Assembly: GCA_015056415.1 (NCBI GenBank)
Contig: SVGJ01000007.1
Span: forward strand, 1 to 64,000
DNA from: Clostridiales bacterium
GTDB lineage: Bacteria > Bacillota > Clostridia > Christensenellales > Aristaeellaceae
Length of the DNA stretch: 64,000 bases
Direction of reading: 5' to 3'
In this document: positions 48,077 to 57,609 of the stretch, piece by piece
Numbering within the stretch: the first letter of the stretch is position 1
How the letters are laid out: every line of letters begins with the position of its first letter
Notes under the pieces: generated by a model
What the model was told of the DNA's origin: nothing
Seen by the model: only the letters and a program-made list of their open reading frames with translations
Database searches by the model: none
Program-made: the position numbers and the translations under genes

Positions 48077-50056
48077 TTAACCGATTTTCTCAAGCACGGG
48101 GATGATCTCCAGCGGCGCGGGCACGGTCACCCGCTGTCCGCCCCGGAGCACCTCGCCGGTATCCACATTACGCCACTGGCCCTGGGGCAGATAGACGCTG
48201 CGGCTGCGGGCGCCCATCTCCATCACCGGGGCCACCAGGTACCTGCTGCCGAACATATACTGGTCCTGCAGCAGGGCGCAGTTTTCGTCCTGCGGGAACT
48301 CATAGAACATACCACGCAGCAGGGGCGTTCCTGCCTCGTGCGCCTCCCGCATCAGACCGCGGACGTAATCCCGCATTTCCTCGCGCCGGTTCATGTATTT
48401 GACCAGAATGGGATACGCCTCCTCGCCAAAGCTCCAGACCTCGTTATCGCTGCCGGTGAACAGATGCTGCGTTCCATCCTTGCGGAAAACCTGGCTGTCC
48501 GGCTGGCGGTCGCCGTGCAGGCGCATCACGGGGCAGTAGCACCCCCACTGGAACCAGCGCACCAGCAGCTCACGGAAGCCCTCGTCCCTGGGGTTGCCGC
48601 CGTGGAAGCCACCGATATCCGTCGTCCACCAGGGAATGCCTGCCACGCCCATGCTCACGCCGGCGCAGACCTGGCGGCGGAAATACGCCCAGTCGCTCAT
48701 GATATCGCCGGACCACACCAGCGCGCCGTAGCGCTGGCTGCCTGCCCAGGCACAGCGCACCAGATTGACGGGATTCTCCTGCCCGGCCTCCACCATGCCC
48801 TCATAGAACACGCGGGAGTAATACTGGGGCCACACATTGCCCACCTGCTGGTTGGTGCCAATATGGTAACGGTAGGCCTTGAAATCGTAGGTACCGTACT
48901 CCGGCTCCGCCTCGTCCAGCCAGAAGATGCGGATGCCTTGGTCGTAGTAATTCTTTTTGCACTTCTCCCACACATATTTGCGGGCGCGGGGGTTGGTGGC
49001 GTCGAAGAACATGGAGTCCTCGGCAAAGCGCATGCCGATCTGCTCACCGTATTCCGCCCGGACCAGCAGCCCCTGCTGGAGCATCTCGCCGTAATTCTCG
49101 CTGGTGAGCGCCACCTGGGGCCATACGGAGACCATCAGCTCGATGCCCATGGCCTTGAGTTCCCTGACCATGCCCGCCGGATCCGGGAAGAACTCGGGAT
49201 CAAACCGGAAATCGCCCATGTGCGGCCAGTGGAAGAAATCGCACACGATCACGTCGATGGGCAGGCCGCGACGCTTGTATTCCCTGGCCACCTCCAGCAG
49301 CTGCTCCTGGTTCCAGTAGCGCAGCTTGCACTGCCAGAAGCCCAGGCCATACTCAGGCATCATGGGCACAAAGCCGGTGGCCCGGGCATAGTTCAGGCTG
49401 ATATCGGCGGGCCTGTCGCCGGCGGTGATCCAGTAATCCAGCTGCTTGGTCGTTGAAGCATGCCAGGAGGTGCGGTTGCGGCCAAAGTTCACCCAGCCGA
49501 TGGCCGGGTTGTGCCACAAAAAGCCGTAGCCCCTGCTGGACATGATAAACGGTACGCTGGCCTGGGAATTGCGGTGGGCCAGCTCCAGCATGCAGCCCTT
49601 CCAATCAAGGAATTCCTCCTGATACTGGCCCATGCCGTAGATGTGCTCATCGTCAAAGCCTTCGAAGGTGGCCGTCAGCATATGATCGCCGCCCAGGATG
49701 GGTTCAAACTTGCGGGACTGCAGCACCAGGGCGTTCTCGCCATCGGTCTCCCGCAGGAGCACCTCGCCCTTCTGGTTCAGGAAGGTGATGCGTACCCTGC
49801 CCTTCCAGCCGCACACGTCCATCTTAGCGGTGATCTTTCCGCAGCGCAGCGTGGCATGGGCCTCATCGATGAGGCGATACTCCACATCCTCGCAGGGGGC
49901 GGGATCGAGCAGGGCAAAGCGATCGTCCCGCACGTCGCCCATCAGCACCGCGCGTACGCGAAGGCTGTCGGGGCCCCAGGGCTCAACCACCACCGTCTCG
50001 CCATGATTGCGCCAGATGACCTGCCGGCCATCGTATTCAAAAAAAACCATATGCAC
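48077..50056 (-). CDS. Glycoside hydrolase family 31 (alpha-xylosidase/alpha-glucosidase-like)
   Basis: IDVIVCDFFHWPHMGDFRFDPEFFPDPAGMV, RIFWLDEAEPEYG, WSGDIMSDWAYFRRQ, FVMR-type RLHGDRQPD. Confidence 0.94.
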   Translation of the reverse strand: MHMVFFEYDGRQVIWRNHGETVVVEPWGPDSLRVRAVLMGDVRDDRFALLDPAPCEDVEYRLIDEAHATLRCGKITAKMDVCGWKGRVRITFLNQKGEVLLRETDGENALVLQSRKFEPILGGDHMLTATFEGFDDEHIYGMGQYQEEFLDWKGCMLELAHRNSQASVPFIMSSRGYGFLWHNPAIGWVNFGRNRTSWHASTTKQLDYWITAGDRPADISLNYARATGFVPMMPEYGLGFWQCKLRYWNQEQLLEVAREYKRRGLPIDVIVCDFFHWPHMGDFRFDPEFFPDPAGMVRELKAMGIELMVSVWPQVALTSENYGEMLQQGLLVRAEYGEQIGMRFAEDSMFFDATNPRARKYVWEKCKKNYYDQGIRIFWLDEAEPEYGTYDFKAYRYHIGTNQQVGNVWPQYYSRVFYEGMVEAGQENPVNLVRCAWAGSQRYGALVWSGDIMSDWAYFRRQVCAGVSMGVAGIPWWTTDIGGFHGGNPRDEGFRELLVRWFQWGCYCPVMRLHGDRQPDSQVFRKDGTQHLFTGSDNEVWSFGEEAYPILVKYMNRREEMRDYVRGLMREAHEAGTPLLRGMFYEFPQDENCALLQDQYMFGSRYLVAPVMEMGARSRSVYLPQGQWRNVDTGEVLRGGQRVTVPAPLEIIPVLEKIG

Positions 50057-50168
50057 TTGCTCCTTGCGCTCAGTCTGTTAACAAATAGATTCGCCGCTGT
50101 CCGGCATTTCCCTTGCGCAAAGAAAAAAACTGTGATACATTGTTGCTACCACACAGGAGGAAAATTTC

Positions 50169-52208
50169 ATGAGCAAGCAGATCTGGCCCACCCTGACCAT
50201 GGGTACCTGTTATTATCCCGAGCACTGGGACGAATCCCTGTGGCTCAGCGACCTGCGCCGCATGAAGGAAGCAGGCATTTCCGTGATCCGCATCGGCGAG
50301 TTCGCGTGGAACAAGTTCGAGCCCCGCGAGGGCGAGTTCACCTTTGATTTCTTTGACCGGTTCCTTGATCTGTGCCGGCAGGAGGGCATGCAGGTCATCT
50401 TCGGTACGCCCACCGCCACGCCTCCCGCCTGGCTGACGGAGAAATACCCGGAGGTGCTCAACGCCTTTATCGACGGCACGCTCATGCGCCACGGCCTGCG
50501 CAAGCACCACAACTACACCTCCCCCAAGTACCTGGAGCTGTGCGCCCGCGTGGTGACGCAGATCGCCCGGCATCTTGGCAGGCATCCCGCCATCGTGGGC
50601 TGGCAGATCGACAACGAGCTGAACTGCGAGTGCAACACCTTCTACGCTGAATCCGACAGCGTGGCCTTCCGGGTGTTCCTGCGGGAGAAGTACGGCACGC
50701 TGGAGGAGCTGAACCGGTCCTGGGGCACAGTGTTCTGGAACCAGGACTACACCGGATGGGATCAGGTCTATGTTCCACGGCCCACGGCCAACGGCTCGCA
50801 GAACCCCCACATGGAGCTGGATTACATCCGCTTTGTTTCCCACAGCGCACGGCGGTTCTGCGCCATGCAGGCGGAGATCCTGCGCCAGCATATCGGCGAG
50901 GGCGTGTACATCACCACCAACGGTCTCTTCGGCCATCTGGATAATCACGCCATGACCCGTGAAAGCCTGGATGTGTACACCTATGATTCCTATCCCAACT
51001 TCGCCTTCCCCCTGGATCAGGCCTTCAACCACAGCGCCCTGAATGACCGCAGCTGGTCCCGCAGCCTGATCGAGACCCGTTCCGTCTGCCCGCATTTCGG
51101 CATCATGGAGCAGCAGTCCGGCTCCAACGGCTGGCACAGCCGCATGGAGGGCCCCATGCCCCGGCCGGGCCAGCTGACCCTGTGGAGCATACAGTCCATC
51201 GCCCACGGCGCGGACTTTGTGAGCTACTTCCGGTGGCGCACCTGCAATTTCTCCACCGAGATGTACTGGCATGGTATCCTGAACTACGATAACCGTGACA
51301 ACCGCCGCCTGCAGGAGGTGCGGAACGTTGGCCGGCTGATGAAGCAGCTGGCCCCTGTGGCCGGCGCGGACAGCAAGGCCGCCTTCGCGCTGGTGCGGGA
51401 TTACGACAACCAGTGGGACGGCGAGATCGACATGTGGCACCGCCGGATCCAGCAAGCCAGCGAACAGGCCGTGTTCGAGGCGAGCCAGTACACCCACACG
51501 CCCTATGACATGCTCTATCTCCAGCCGGAAACCACCCTCGGCGACCTGACCCGCTATCCCGTGCTGATCTACCCCCACGCGGAGATCCTCACCCCGGAAC
51601 GCTCCGATCTGCTGAAGGCCTACGTCGAACAGGGCGGCACGCTGATCATCGGCTGCCGAACCGGACAGAAGGATCCCGACGGCCATTGCGTGATGCAGCC
51701 CATGCCGGGTCTGCTGGCCGGCATCACCGGCACGCAGGTGGAGGACTTCACCTTCTGCTCCCCTGCCGAGCCGCCTGTTACCGCCATCTGGAACGGCGAA
51801 ACGCTGGACACCCCCGTCTTCAACGATATCCTCACCGCCACCCCCGGCGCGAAGGTGCTGGCCCGGTACGCCTCCAGCTTCTATGCCGGCGAGGCCGCCC
51901 TGGTGGAAAATCCCGTGGGCAAGGGCCGGGTGCTGCACCTGGGCAGTGCATTCTCCGTGAGCAACCTCAGGCAGCTGCTGGCCTACACGGGTGTGCTTTC
52001 CCCCTGGCAGGATATCATTCACTTGCCCGAGGGGCTCGAGCTCACCGCCCGAGAAAAGGACGGCCGCACCTTCCTCTTCCTGCTGAACTATCGCAGCGAG
52101 GCGCAAAGCTTCACCCTGCTCAAGTCTGCCGCCTCCCTGATCCATGGCGATCTTCCCGCCGGACAGCATACCTTGCCCGCCTACGGCTTCGAGGTCATCG
52201 AAATATAA
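50169..52208 (+). CDS. Glycoside hydrolase family 42 beta-galactosidase
   Basis: MGTCYYPEHWDESLWLSDLRRMKEAGISVIRIGEFAWNKFEP; GWQIDNELNCECNTFY; GRxxP TPTATPPAWL. Confidence 0.95.
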   Translation: MSKQIWPTLTMGTCYYPEHWDESLWLSDLRRMKEAGISVIRIGEFAWNKFEPREGEFTFDFFDRFLDLCRQEGMQVIFGTPTATPPAWLTEKYPEVLNAFIDGTLMRHGLRKHHNYTSPKYLELCARVVTQIARHLGRHPAIVGWQIDNELNCECNTFYAESDSVAFRVFLREKYGTLEELNRSWGTVFWNQDYTGWDQVYVPRPTANGSQNPHMELDYIRFVSHSARRFCAMQAEILRQHIGEGVYITTNGLFGHLDNHAMTRESLDVYTYDSYPNFAFPLDQAFNHSALNDRSWSRSLIETRSVCPHFGIMEQQSGSNGWHSRMEGPMPRPGQLTLWSIQSIAHGADFVSYFRWRTCNFSTEMYWHGILNYDNRDNRRLQEVRNVGRLMKQLAPVAGADSKAAFALVRDYDNQWDGEIDMWHRRIQQASEQAVFEASQYTHTPYDMLYLQPETTLGDLTRYPVLIYPHAEILTPERSDLLKAYVEQGGTLIIGCRTGQKDPDGHCVMQPMPGLLAGITGTQVEDFTFCSPAEPPVTAIWNGETLDTPVFNDILTATPGAKVLARYASSFYAGEAALVENPVGKGRVLHLGSAFSVSNLRQLLAYTGVLSPWQDIIHLPEGLELTAREKDGRTFLFLLNYRSEAQSFTLLKSAASLIHGDLPAGQHTLPAYGFEVIEI

Positions 52209-52209
52209 C

Positions 52210-52244
52210 GCAAAGGGGACTGCGCCTGCAGTCCCCTTTCGATA
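52210..52244. terminator. Terminator AAAGGGGACTGC/GCAGTCCCCTTT
   Basis: 12-bp stem between convergent genes. Confidence 0.75.
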
Positions 52245-52258
52245 TGCCTGAAATATGC

Positions 52259-53428
52259 TTACAGCGCTTTTCCCGTGGCGCTGTGATCGGTGGAGAAGGT
52301 CACGTCCTTTGTGTCCTTCCTGCGTGAGGTGAGCCTTCGCGCCCGAAGGAGCCGGGCAAAGAGCTCCTCGTCAATGGGCAGCTCCACGGGCCTTTCCAGC
52401 CAGGAGGAAAGGTGCATGGCATTGGAGAGCATCAGCGCGTTGAGACCCTCCGCGCCCTCGGCCACCAGCGGCGTTCCATGCAGGATATGCGCCGCGAAGG
52501 CATTGGTCACGCCGATATGCTGAGGATTCTCCCCATCGGTCTCCACCACGATGGGCTCGATCCGCGGCGTGGGATAAGCATCCGCGCTTGAGCGATAGCC
52601 CTCGCTTTCGCTCATGGGCAGCTTCCACATCAACAGCTTTCCGTTCTCACAGATCAGCTTGCCCTTGTCAAAGGTGATCTCCAGCCGGTTGGTGCCGGGC
52701 AGGTCACCGGTGGAAGCAATGAACACTCCCGTGGCGCCGCCTGCGAATTCCAGGTAGGCGGTCACATCGTCCTCCACCTCGATGTCGTGCCACTTGCCCT
52801 CATGAGCAAAGGCCCGCACCTTCACCGGCAGACCGCAGATCCACTGCAAAAGATCCAGCTGATGGGGGCACTGGTTCAGCAGCACGCCGCCGCCCTCCCC
52901 CGCCCAGGTGGCGCGCCAGGAGCCGGAATCATAATACGCCTGGCTGCGATACCAATCGGTAATGGTCCACGCCATGCGCTTCATGGGGCCCAGCTCGCCG
53001 GAATCCACGATCTCCTTCATCCTGCGGTAAACGCAGTTGGTGCGCTGGTTGAACATCAGCGCGAAGGTCCTGCCACTCTCCCGTGCTGCCTCCAGCATGG
53101 GCTGCACCTGCGCGGTATACACCGCCACAGGTTTTTCGCACAGGACGTGCAGGCCACGGCGCAGGGCCGCCACCGTCAAAGCGGGATGGTCATAATGCGG
53201 CACGGCGATGATCACCGCGTCGCAATCCGCCTGGTCGATCAGCTCCTGCCCGGAGGTAAACACCGCCACACTCTCCGGCAGGGTTGCACGGGCCCAGTCG
53301 CGCCGCTCCTGACGCAGGTCGGCCACGCAGCACAGCTCGATCTCCACCGCTCTGCCCGAAAGGATCAGCCTGCAATGCTCCGAGCCCATGTTGCCCAGGC
53401 CGATCACACCCATCCGCAGCTTATCCAT
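52259..53428 (-). CDS. Gfo/Idh/MocA family oxidoreductase
   Basis: MGVIGLGNMGSEHCRLI, VLCEKPVAVYTAQVQPML, DWYRSQAYYDSGSWRATWAGEGGGVLLNQCPHQLDL; start at 53428. Confidence 0.93.
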   Translation of the reverse strand: MDKLRMGVIGLGNMGSEHCRLILSGRAVEIELCCVADLRQERRDWARATLPESVAVFTSGQELIDQADCDAVIIAVPHYDHPALTVAALRRGLHVLCEKPVAVYTAQVQPMLEAARESGRTFALMFNQRTNCVYRRMKEIVDSGELGPMKRMAWTITDWYRSQAYYDSGSWRATWAGEGGGVLLNQCPHQLDLLQWICGLPVKVRAFAHEGKWHDIEVEDDVTAYLEFAGGATGVFIASTGDLPGTNRLEITFDKGKLICENGKLLMWKLPMSESEGYRSSADAYPTPRIEPIVVETDGENPQHIGVTNAFAAHILHGTPLVAEGAEGLNALMLSNAMHLSSWLERPVELPIDEELFARLLRARRLTSRRKDTKDVTFSTDHSATGKAL

Positions 53429-53539
53429 CACAGTTCCTCCATACGCCTTGATTTGCTTGTATACTTTCTGTACCAACAGGCCTTTCTCCTCCGAGGAAAG
53501 GATAGTTCCCGCAAATTTCAACATTTTTCCCGATATCGC

Positions 53540-53587
53540 TTGCAAGTTTTCGCAAAGTATGATATAACGGCATTGAAAACGTTTCCG
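53540..53587 (+). promoter_or_regulatory. malQ promoter (TTGCAA-N17-TATAAC) with cre/LacI-type operator TGAAAACGTTTCCG at 53574-53587
   Basis: Operator lies just downstream of the -10, near the expected transcription start. Confidence 0.55.
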
Positions 53588-53611
53588 AGAAATTGAAAGG
53601 GGGCCCCTTGT

Positions 53612-55225
53612 ATGCAGCGCAACGCAGGTATTTTGCTGCCCATCACCAGCCTGCCCTCCAAATACGGCATCGGCTGCTTCTCCCAGAGCGCATACGATTT
53701 TGTGGACTGGCTCCATGATGCTGGCCAGACCTATTGGCAGATCCTGCCCATCTGCCCCACCAGCTACGGTGACTCGCCCTACCAGAGCTTTTCCACCTTC
53801 GCGGGCAACCCCTACTTCATCAGCCTTGAGGCGCTGATCGAGGAAGGCGTGCTCACCCAGGAGGAGTGCGACGCGGCGGACTTCGGCTCCAACCCTGCCG
53901 ATGTGGACTACGCCAAGCTGTACGAAAACCGTTACCCCCTGCTGCGCAAGGCCTACGAGCGCTCCGACATCAGCCATAACCCCGATTATCAGCAGTTCAT
54001 CGGCGAGAATCACTGGTGGCTGCAGGATTATGCCCTCTTCATGGCGCTGAAGAACTTCTTCTGCGGCCAGAGCTGGAGCACCTGGCCCGAGGATATCCGT
54101 CTGCGCTGGGACTTCGCGCTGGATCACTACCGCGAGGTGCTGTACTTTGACATCGAATTCCAGATGTACCTGCAGTTCAAATTCTTCCAGCAGTACAAGC
54201 AGCTGAAGGCCTACGCCAACAGCCGCGGCGTCAAGCTGGTGGGCGATATCCCGATCTACGTCGCCATGGACAGCGCCGACACCTGGGCCAACCCCCAGCT
54301 CTTCCAGCTGGACGAAACCAACACGCCCATCGCCGTGGCGGGCTGCCCGCCGGATGGCTTTGCCGCCACGGGCCAATTGTGGGGCAATCCCCTGTATCGC
54401 TGGGATCACCACAAGGAGACCGGCTTCCAGTGGTGGACCACCCGCCTGTGGTATTGCTACCAGCTCTACGATGTGACCCGCATCGACCACTTCCGCGGCT
54501 TTGACGAGTACTATGCCATCCCCTATGGCGAGCCCACCGCCGTCAACGGCAAGTGGATGCCCGGCCCCGGCATGGATCTGTTCAACGCACTGGAAAAGAA
54601 CCTGGGCAAGCATGAGGTCATCGCCGAGGATCTGGGCTACATGACCGACACCGTCCGCCAGCTGGTGGATGACTCCGGCTTCCCCAACATGAAGGTGCTG
54701 GAGTTCGCCTTCGACGCCCGCGACACCGGCTCCGCCAGCGACTACCTGACCCACAACTATCCCGAGAATTGCGTCGCCTATACCGGCACTCACGATAACG
54801 AAACGCTGGTCAGCTGGCTGGATACCATCAGCAGAGCCGAGGTGAAAATGGTCCGCGACTATCTGTGCGACTATCACACCCCCAAGAAGCACCTGTACAA
54901 ATCCCTCATCGCTCTGGTGATGCGCAGCGCCGCCAAGGATTGCATTATCCCCATGCAGGATTACCTGGGCCTGGACAACTCCGCCCGCATGAACAAGCCC
55001 TCCACCCTGGGCGGCAACTGGCGCTGGCGTCTGGTGCCCGGCCAGCTTTCCGACGAGCTGCGGGAGTACGTCTTCACCACCACCCGCCGCTACGGCCGTC
55101 TGAACCCCTTCCTCCACTGGGAGGAGGAGCAGGCCAGAAAGGCCGCCGAGGAGGCCGAAGCCGCCCTGAAGGCCGCTGAGGAAGAGGCCGAAACCCTTGA
55201 CAGCAAAGCTTCCGAGCCTGTATAA
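53612..55225 (+). CDS. malQ: 4-alpha-glucanotransferase (amylomaltase, GH77)
   Basis: RNAGILLPITSLPSKYGIGCF, DSPYQSFSTFAGNPYFISLE, DIPIYVAMDSADTWANP, RIDHFRGFDEYYAIP, GTHDNETLVSWL. Confidence 0.96.
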   Translation: MQRNAGILLPITSLPSKYGIGCFSQSAYDFVDWLHDAGQTYWQILPICPTSYGDSPYQSFSTFAGNPYFISLEALIEEGVLTQEECDAADFGSNPADVDYAKLYENRYPLLRKAYERSDISHNPDYQQFIGENHWWLQDYALFMALKNFFCGQSWSTWPEDIRLRWDFALDHYREVLYFDIEFQMYLQFKFFQQYKQLKAYANSRGVKLVGDIPIYVAMDSADTWANPQLFQLDETNTPIAVAGCPPDGFAATGQLWGNPLYRWDHHKETGFQWWTTRLWYCYQLYDVTRIDHFRGFDEYYAIPYGEPTAVNGKWMPGPGMDLFNALEKNLGKHEVIAEDLGYMTDTVRQLVDDSGFPNMKVLEFAFDARDTGSASDYLTHNYPENCVAYTGTHDNETLVSWLDTISRAEVKMVRDYLCDYHTPKKHLYKSLIALVMRSAAKDCIIPMQDYLGLDNSARMNKPSTLGGNWRWRLVPGQLSDELREYVFTTTRRYGRLNPFLHWEEEQARKAAEEAEAALKAAEEEAETLDSKASEPV

Positions 55226-55226
55226 T
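55197..55226 (+). promoter_or_regulatory. Consensus promoter TTGACA-N18-TATAAT within the 3' end of malQ
   Basis: Exact -35 and -10 hexamers; precedes the leader ORF. Confidence 0.8.
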
Positions 55227-55258
55227 CAAATTAATTTCCAATGAAAGGAGCGATCTTT

Positions 55259-55318
55259 ATGATGACGACCCGTATCCTCGCCTGCAAAAGACTTGCTCCG
55301 CACCCCTCCCTGCGATAA
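55259..55318 (+). CDS. Putative leader peptide MMTTRILACKRLAPHPSLR
   Basis: RBS AAAGGAG upstream, 19 codons then TAA; followed by a terminator and a GNAT gene. Confidence 0.5.
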   Translation: MMTTRILACKRLAPHPSLR

Positions 55319-55336
55319 ACAGCCGGGACTGTTTTC

Positions 55337-55373
55337 ACGGTGCAAGCTTTTGCCTGCACCGTTTTTCTTTTTT
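55337..55373 (+). terminator. Terminator/attenuator CGGTGCAAGC-TTTT-GCCTGCACCG-TTTTTCTTTTTT
   Basis: Strong hairpin plus T tract between leader ORF and GNAT gene. Confidence 0.8.
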
Positions 55374-55399
55374 CACAACGACAGAAAAGGAGCGAAAAC

Positions 55400-55885
55400 A
55401 TGACCAGCATCCGCCTTCGCAGCATCCACCCCCATGACGATGTCTTTCTGCACACACTAATGAATCATCCTGAAATCATGGCCCGGCTGCATCAGCCGCC
55501 CACTTCCCTGGCCGATTGGGAGGAAGCCATTCAGCTTTGGCGCAGCGACCCCGATGAAAAGGGCTTCATTGTCCTTTGCGACGAGCAGCCCATCGGTTGG
55601 TTTGCGATCAACAGTCTTCTCTCGCCGGAGCGCCTCCCTTACATCAAAATGGCCGTTCTGCTGCCGGAATACCAGAACCAGGGTATCGGCCGGCGTGTTC
55701 TCGTCCGGCTGTGCGAAATCCTGCATGCTGAAGGTTACCCCGCCGTCCGCCTCTATACAGATCAGGATAATCTGATGGCCCAGCGCTGCTACCGGCAAAG
55801 CGGCTTCCGCATCATCAACGCGATGGAAGAACCCTGGCCGGATGGCTCCACCCTGCTGCGCTATGAAATGGCGAAAGAATTATGA
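55400..55885 (+). CDS. GNAT family N-acetyltransferase
   Basis: IKMAVLLPEYQNQGIGRRVLVRLCEILHAEGYPAVRLYTDQDNLMAQRCYRQSGF. Confidence 0.9.
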   Translation: MTSIRLRSIHPHDDVFLHTLMNHPEIMARLHQPPTSLADWEEAIQLWRSDPDEKGFIVLCDEQPIGWFAINSLLSPERLPYIKMAVLLPEYQNQGIGRRVLVRLCEILHAEGYPAVRLYTDQDNLMAQRCYRQSGFRIINAMEEPWPDGSTLLRYEMAKEL

Positions 55886-55957
55886 TCACTATTACATAGG
55901 CAGCGTATGAATGAAAAGCGAGCCCCGCCATCGGCAGGGCTCGTTTTTTGTTGATCA

Positions 55958-56890
55958 TTACAGGTACTTCAACAGCTCATCCCGCACGGCGTCCAGGCGC
56001 TGGTCGGTCAGGCCGAAGTCCATAGCCTTGTAGCTCCACAGGGCGCGGGCAATGCCATGCTTCTCCAGCACGGCGTTGATGGTCTTCATCCACTTCACGT
56101 TGTCCCCGGCGTTCACCACGTCGATCACGCCGTATTCGCCGCAATAGAGCACGGTGTTGTGACTCTTTGCCTTCTCGATGGCGGAAGCAAACAGATTCTC
56201 GAAGTACTCTTCGGTGGCGCCGCTCTCCTCAAAGGGAACGCGGGCGTTAACGTCAAAGTTCTCCACCCACGGCGCGCCCTGATGGGTGAAAGCCAGGGGC
56301 TCGTAGCAGTGGAAGTTGTAGAGCACCTTGTCGTCATAGGGGGCATCCAGATCCTTGACAGAGGAGGCGCTGTTGTTCCAGTAGCTGCCCACCAGAACGA
56401 TCATCTCCGGCGTGATGGCACGGATGCGGCGGATGGTCTCGTTGGCGACGCGGTTCCACACATCGATGAAGCGGGGCTCGGTCACCTCGTTGAGAAGCTC
56501 AAAGACCAGCAGGTCGGTCATGTGGCCGTAGCGGCGGGCGATGTCCTCCCACAGGGCATAGAAGCGCTCCTGATAGCTTTCGCTGTCGAAGAAGCCCGTC
56601 TCCGCCTCGCCCTTGTCAAAGGAGAAGCCTGCCGTCTTGTGCAGGTCCAGCACCATCTTCAGGCCGTACTTGCGGCACATTTCCACCGCCCAATCCAGCT
56701 TCTGATAGCCCCGTCCGTCGTCCAGCACGTTGTAGTCCACAGGAATGCGCACATGATCCAGCTTCCAGGACGCGATGCGGGCGAAATCCTCTTCCCTGAT
56801 GAACTCGTTGAGCCGCTCATCGCTATAATCGCACTGGGAGAGCCAGCCGCCCAGATTCACGCCGCGATAGATACCCATTTTCTTCAGCAT
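55958..56890 (-). CDS. Glycoside hydrolase family 5 (cellulase-type) protein, intracellular
   Basis: YRGVNLGGWLSQCDYS, WKLDHVRIPVDYNVL, FELLNEVTEPRF, YCGEYGVIDV; no signal peptide. Confidence 0.9.
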   Translation of the reverse strand: MLKKMGIYRGVNLGGWLSQCDYSDERLNEFIREEDFARIASWKLDHVRIPVDYNVLDDGRGYQKLDWAVEMCRKYGLKMVLDLHKTAGFSFDKGEAETGFFDSESYQERFYALWEDIARRYGHMTDLLVFELLNEVTEPRFIDVWNRVANETIRRIRAITPEMIVLVGSYWNNSASSVKDLDAPYDDKVLYNFHCYEPLAFTHQGAPWVENFDVNARVPFEESGATEEYFENLFASAIEKAKSHNTVLYCGEYGVIDVVNAGDNVKWMKTINAVLEKHGIARALWSYKAMDFGLTDQRLDAVRDELLKYL

Positions 56891-56892
56891 GG

Positions 56893-57609
56893 TTACTCCT
56901 CCTGATGTGTCAGTAGTTGATTGAGTTGTTCCATCTGTTCCTTCGTGGGCTCCGGCAGATGACCGAAGGCGAAGGGAATGCTCATTTGATCGTACTTCAC
57001 CTGGCAGAGCTTGCGGAAAGGCAGCAGCTCCACCTTGTCCACACAGGGATGGGCCGCGGCGATCTCCCGCAGGGCCAGCACGTTCTCCCGGCTGTCATTC
57101 AGCGTGGGGATGATCACCTGCCGCAGCGTGACGGGTAGACGCTGCGCATCCAAGTAATCCAGGAACGCCATGGGCGCAGCCATGCCGCAGCCCACGTAGC
57201 GGCGATAATCCGCGTCGTTCGTGTACTTGATGTCCAGCAGCACCCGGTCGGTTTCCGCCAGCAGGGCGCGGACGTTATCGTTCATGATGGATCCGGAGGT
57301 GTCCAGGCAGGTGTTGATCCCCGCGCCGTGGCACAGGCGGAACAGCTCCGTTACGAATTCCGCCTGCAAAAGCGGCTCCCCGCCGGAAACGGTGATCCCC
57401 CCCGCCGCGCCGAAATACTCCCTGAAGCGGACGGCGCGCTTCAGCACGTCCTCCGGGGTATATTCCGTGCCGCCGCAATCCCAGGTATCCGGGTTATGGC
57501 AGCAGCCGCAGCGCAGGTTGCACCCCTGCATGAACACCACGAACCGCACACCCGGGCCGTCCAGTGTGCCCAGGCTCTGGAAGGAATGAACACGGCCGGT
57601 CATGCTCAT
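56893..57609 (-). CDS. pflA: Pyruvate formate-lyase-activating enzyme
   Basis: [39 protein letters not shown] radical SAM motif; ATGA overlap with pflB. Confidence 0.95.
   Translation of the reverse strand: MSMTGRVHSFQSLGTLDGPGVRFVVFMQGCNLRCGCCHNPDTWDCGGTEYTPEDVLKRAVRFREYFGAAGGITVSGGEPLLQAEFVTELFRLCHGAGINTCLDTSGSIMNDNVRALLAETDRVLLDIKYTNDADYRRYVGCGMAAPMAFLDYLDAQRLPVTLRQVIIPTLNDSRENVLALREIAAAHPCVDKVELLPFRKLCQVKYDQMSIPFAFGHLPEPTKEQMEQLNQLLTHQEE

Noticed and set aside
46238-49456. 1072-aa plus ORF across GH127 and GH31
   Set aside because: Antisense artefact spanning two real genes
52259-55117. 952-aa ORF extending the Gfo/Idh/MocA gene upstream
   Set aside because: N-terminal part is antisense to malQ; oxidoreductase homology begins at MDKLRMGVIGLG (53428)
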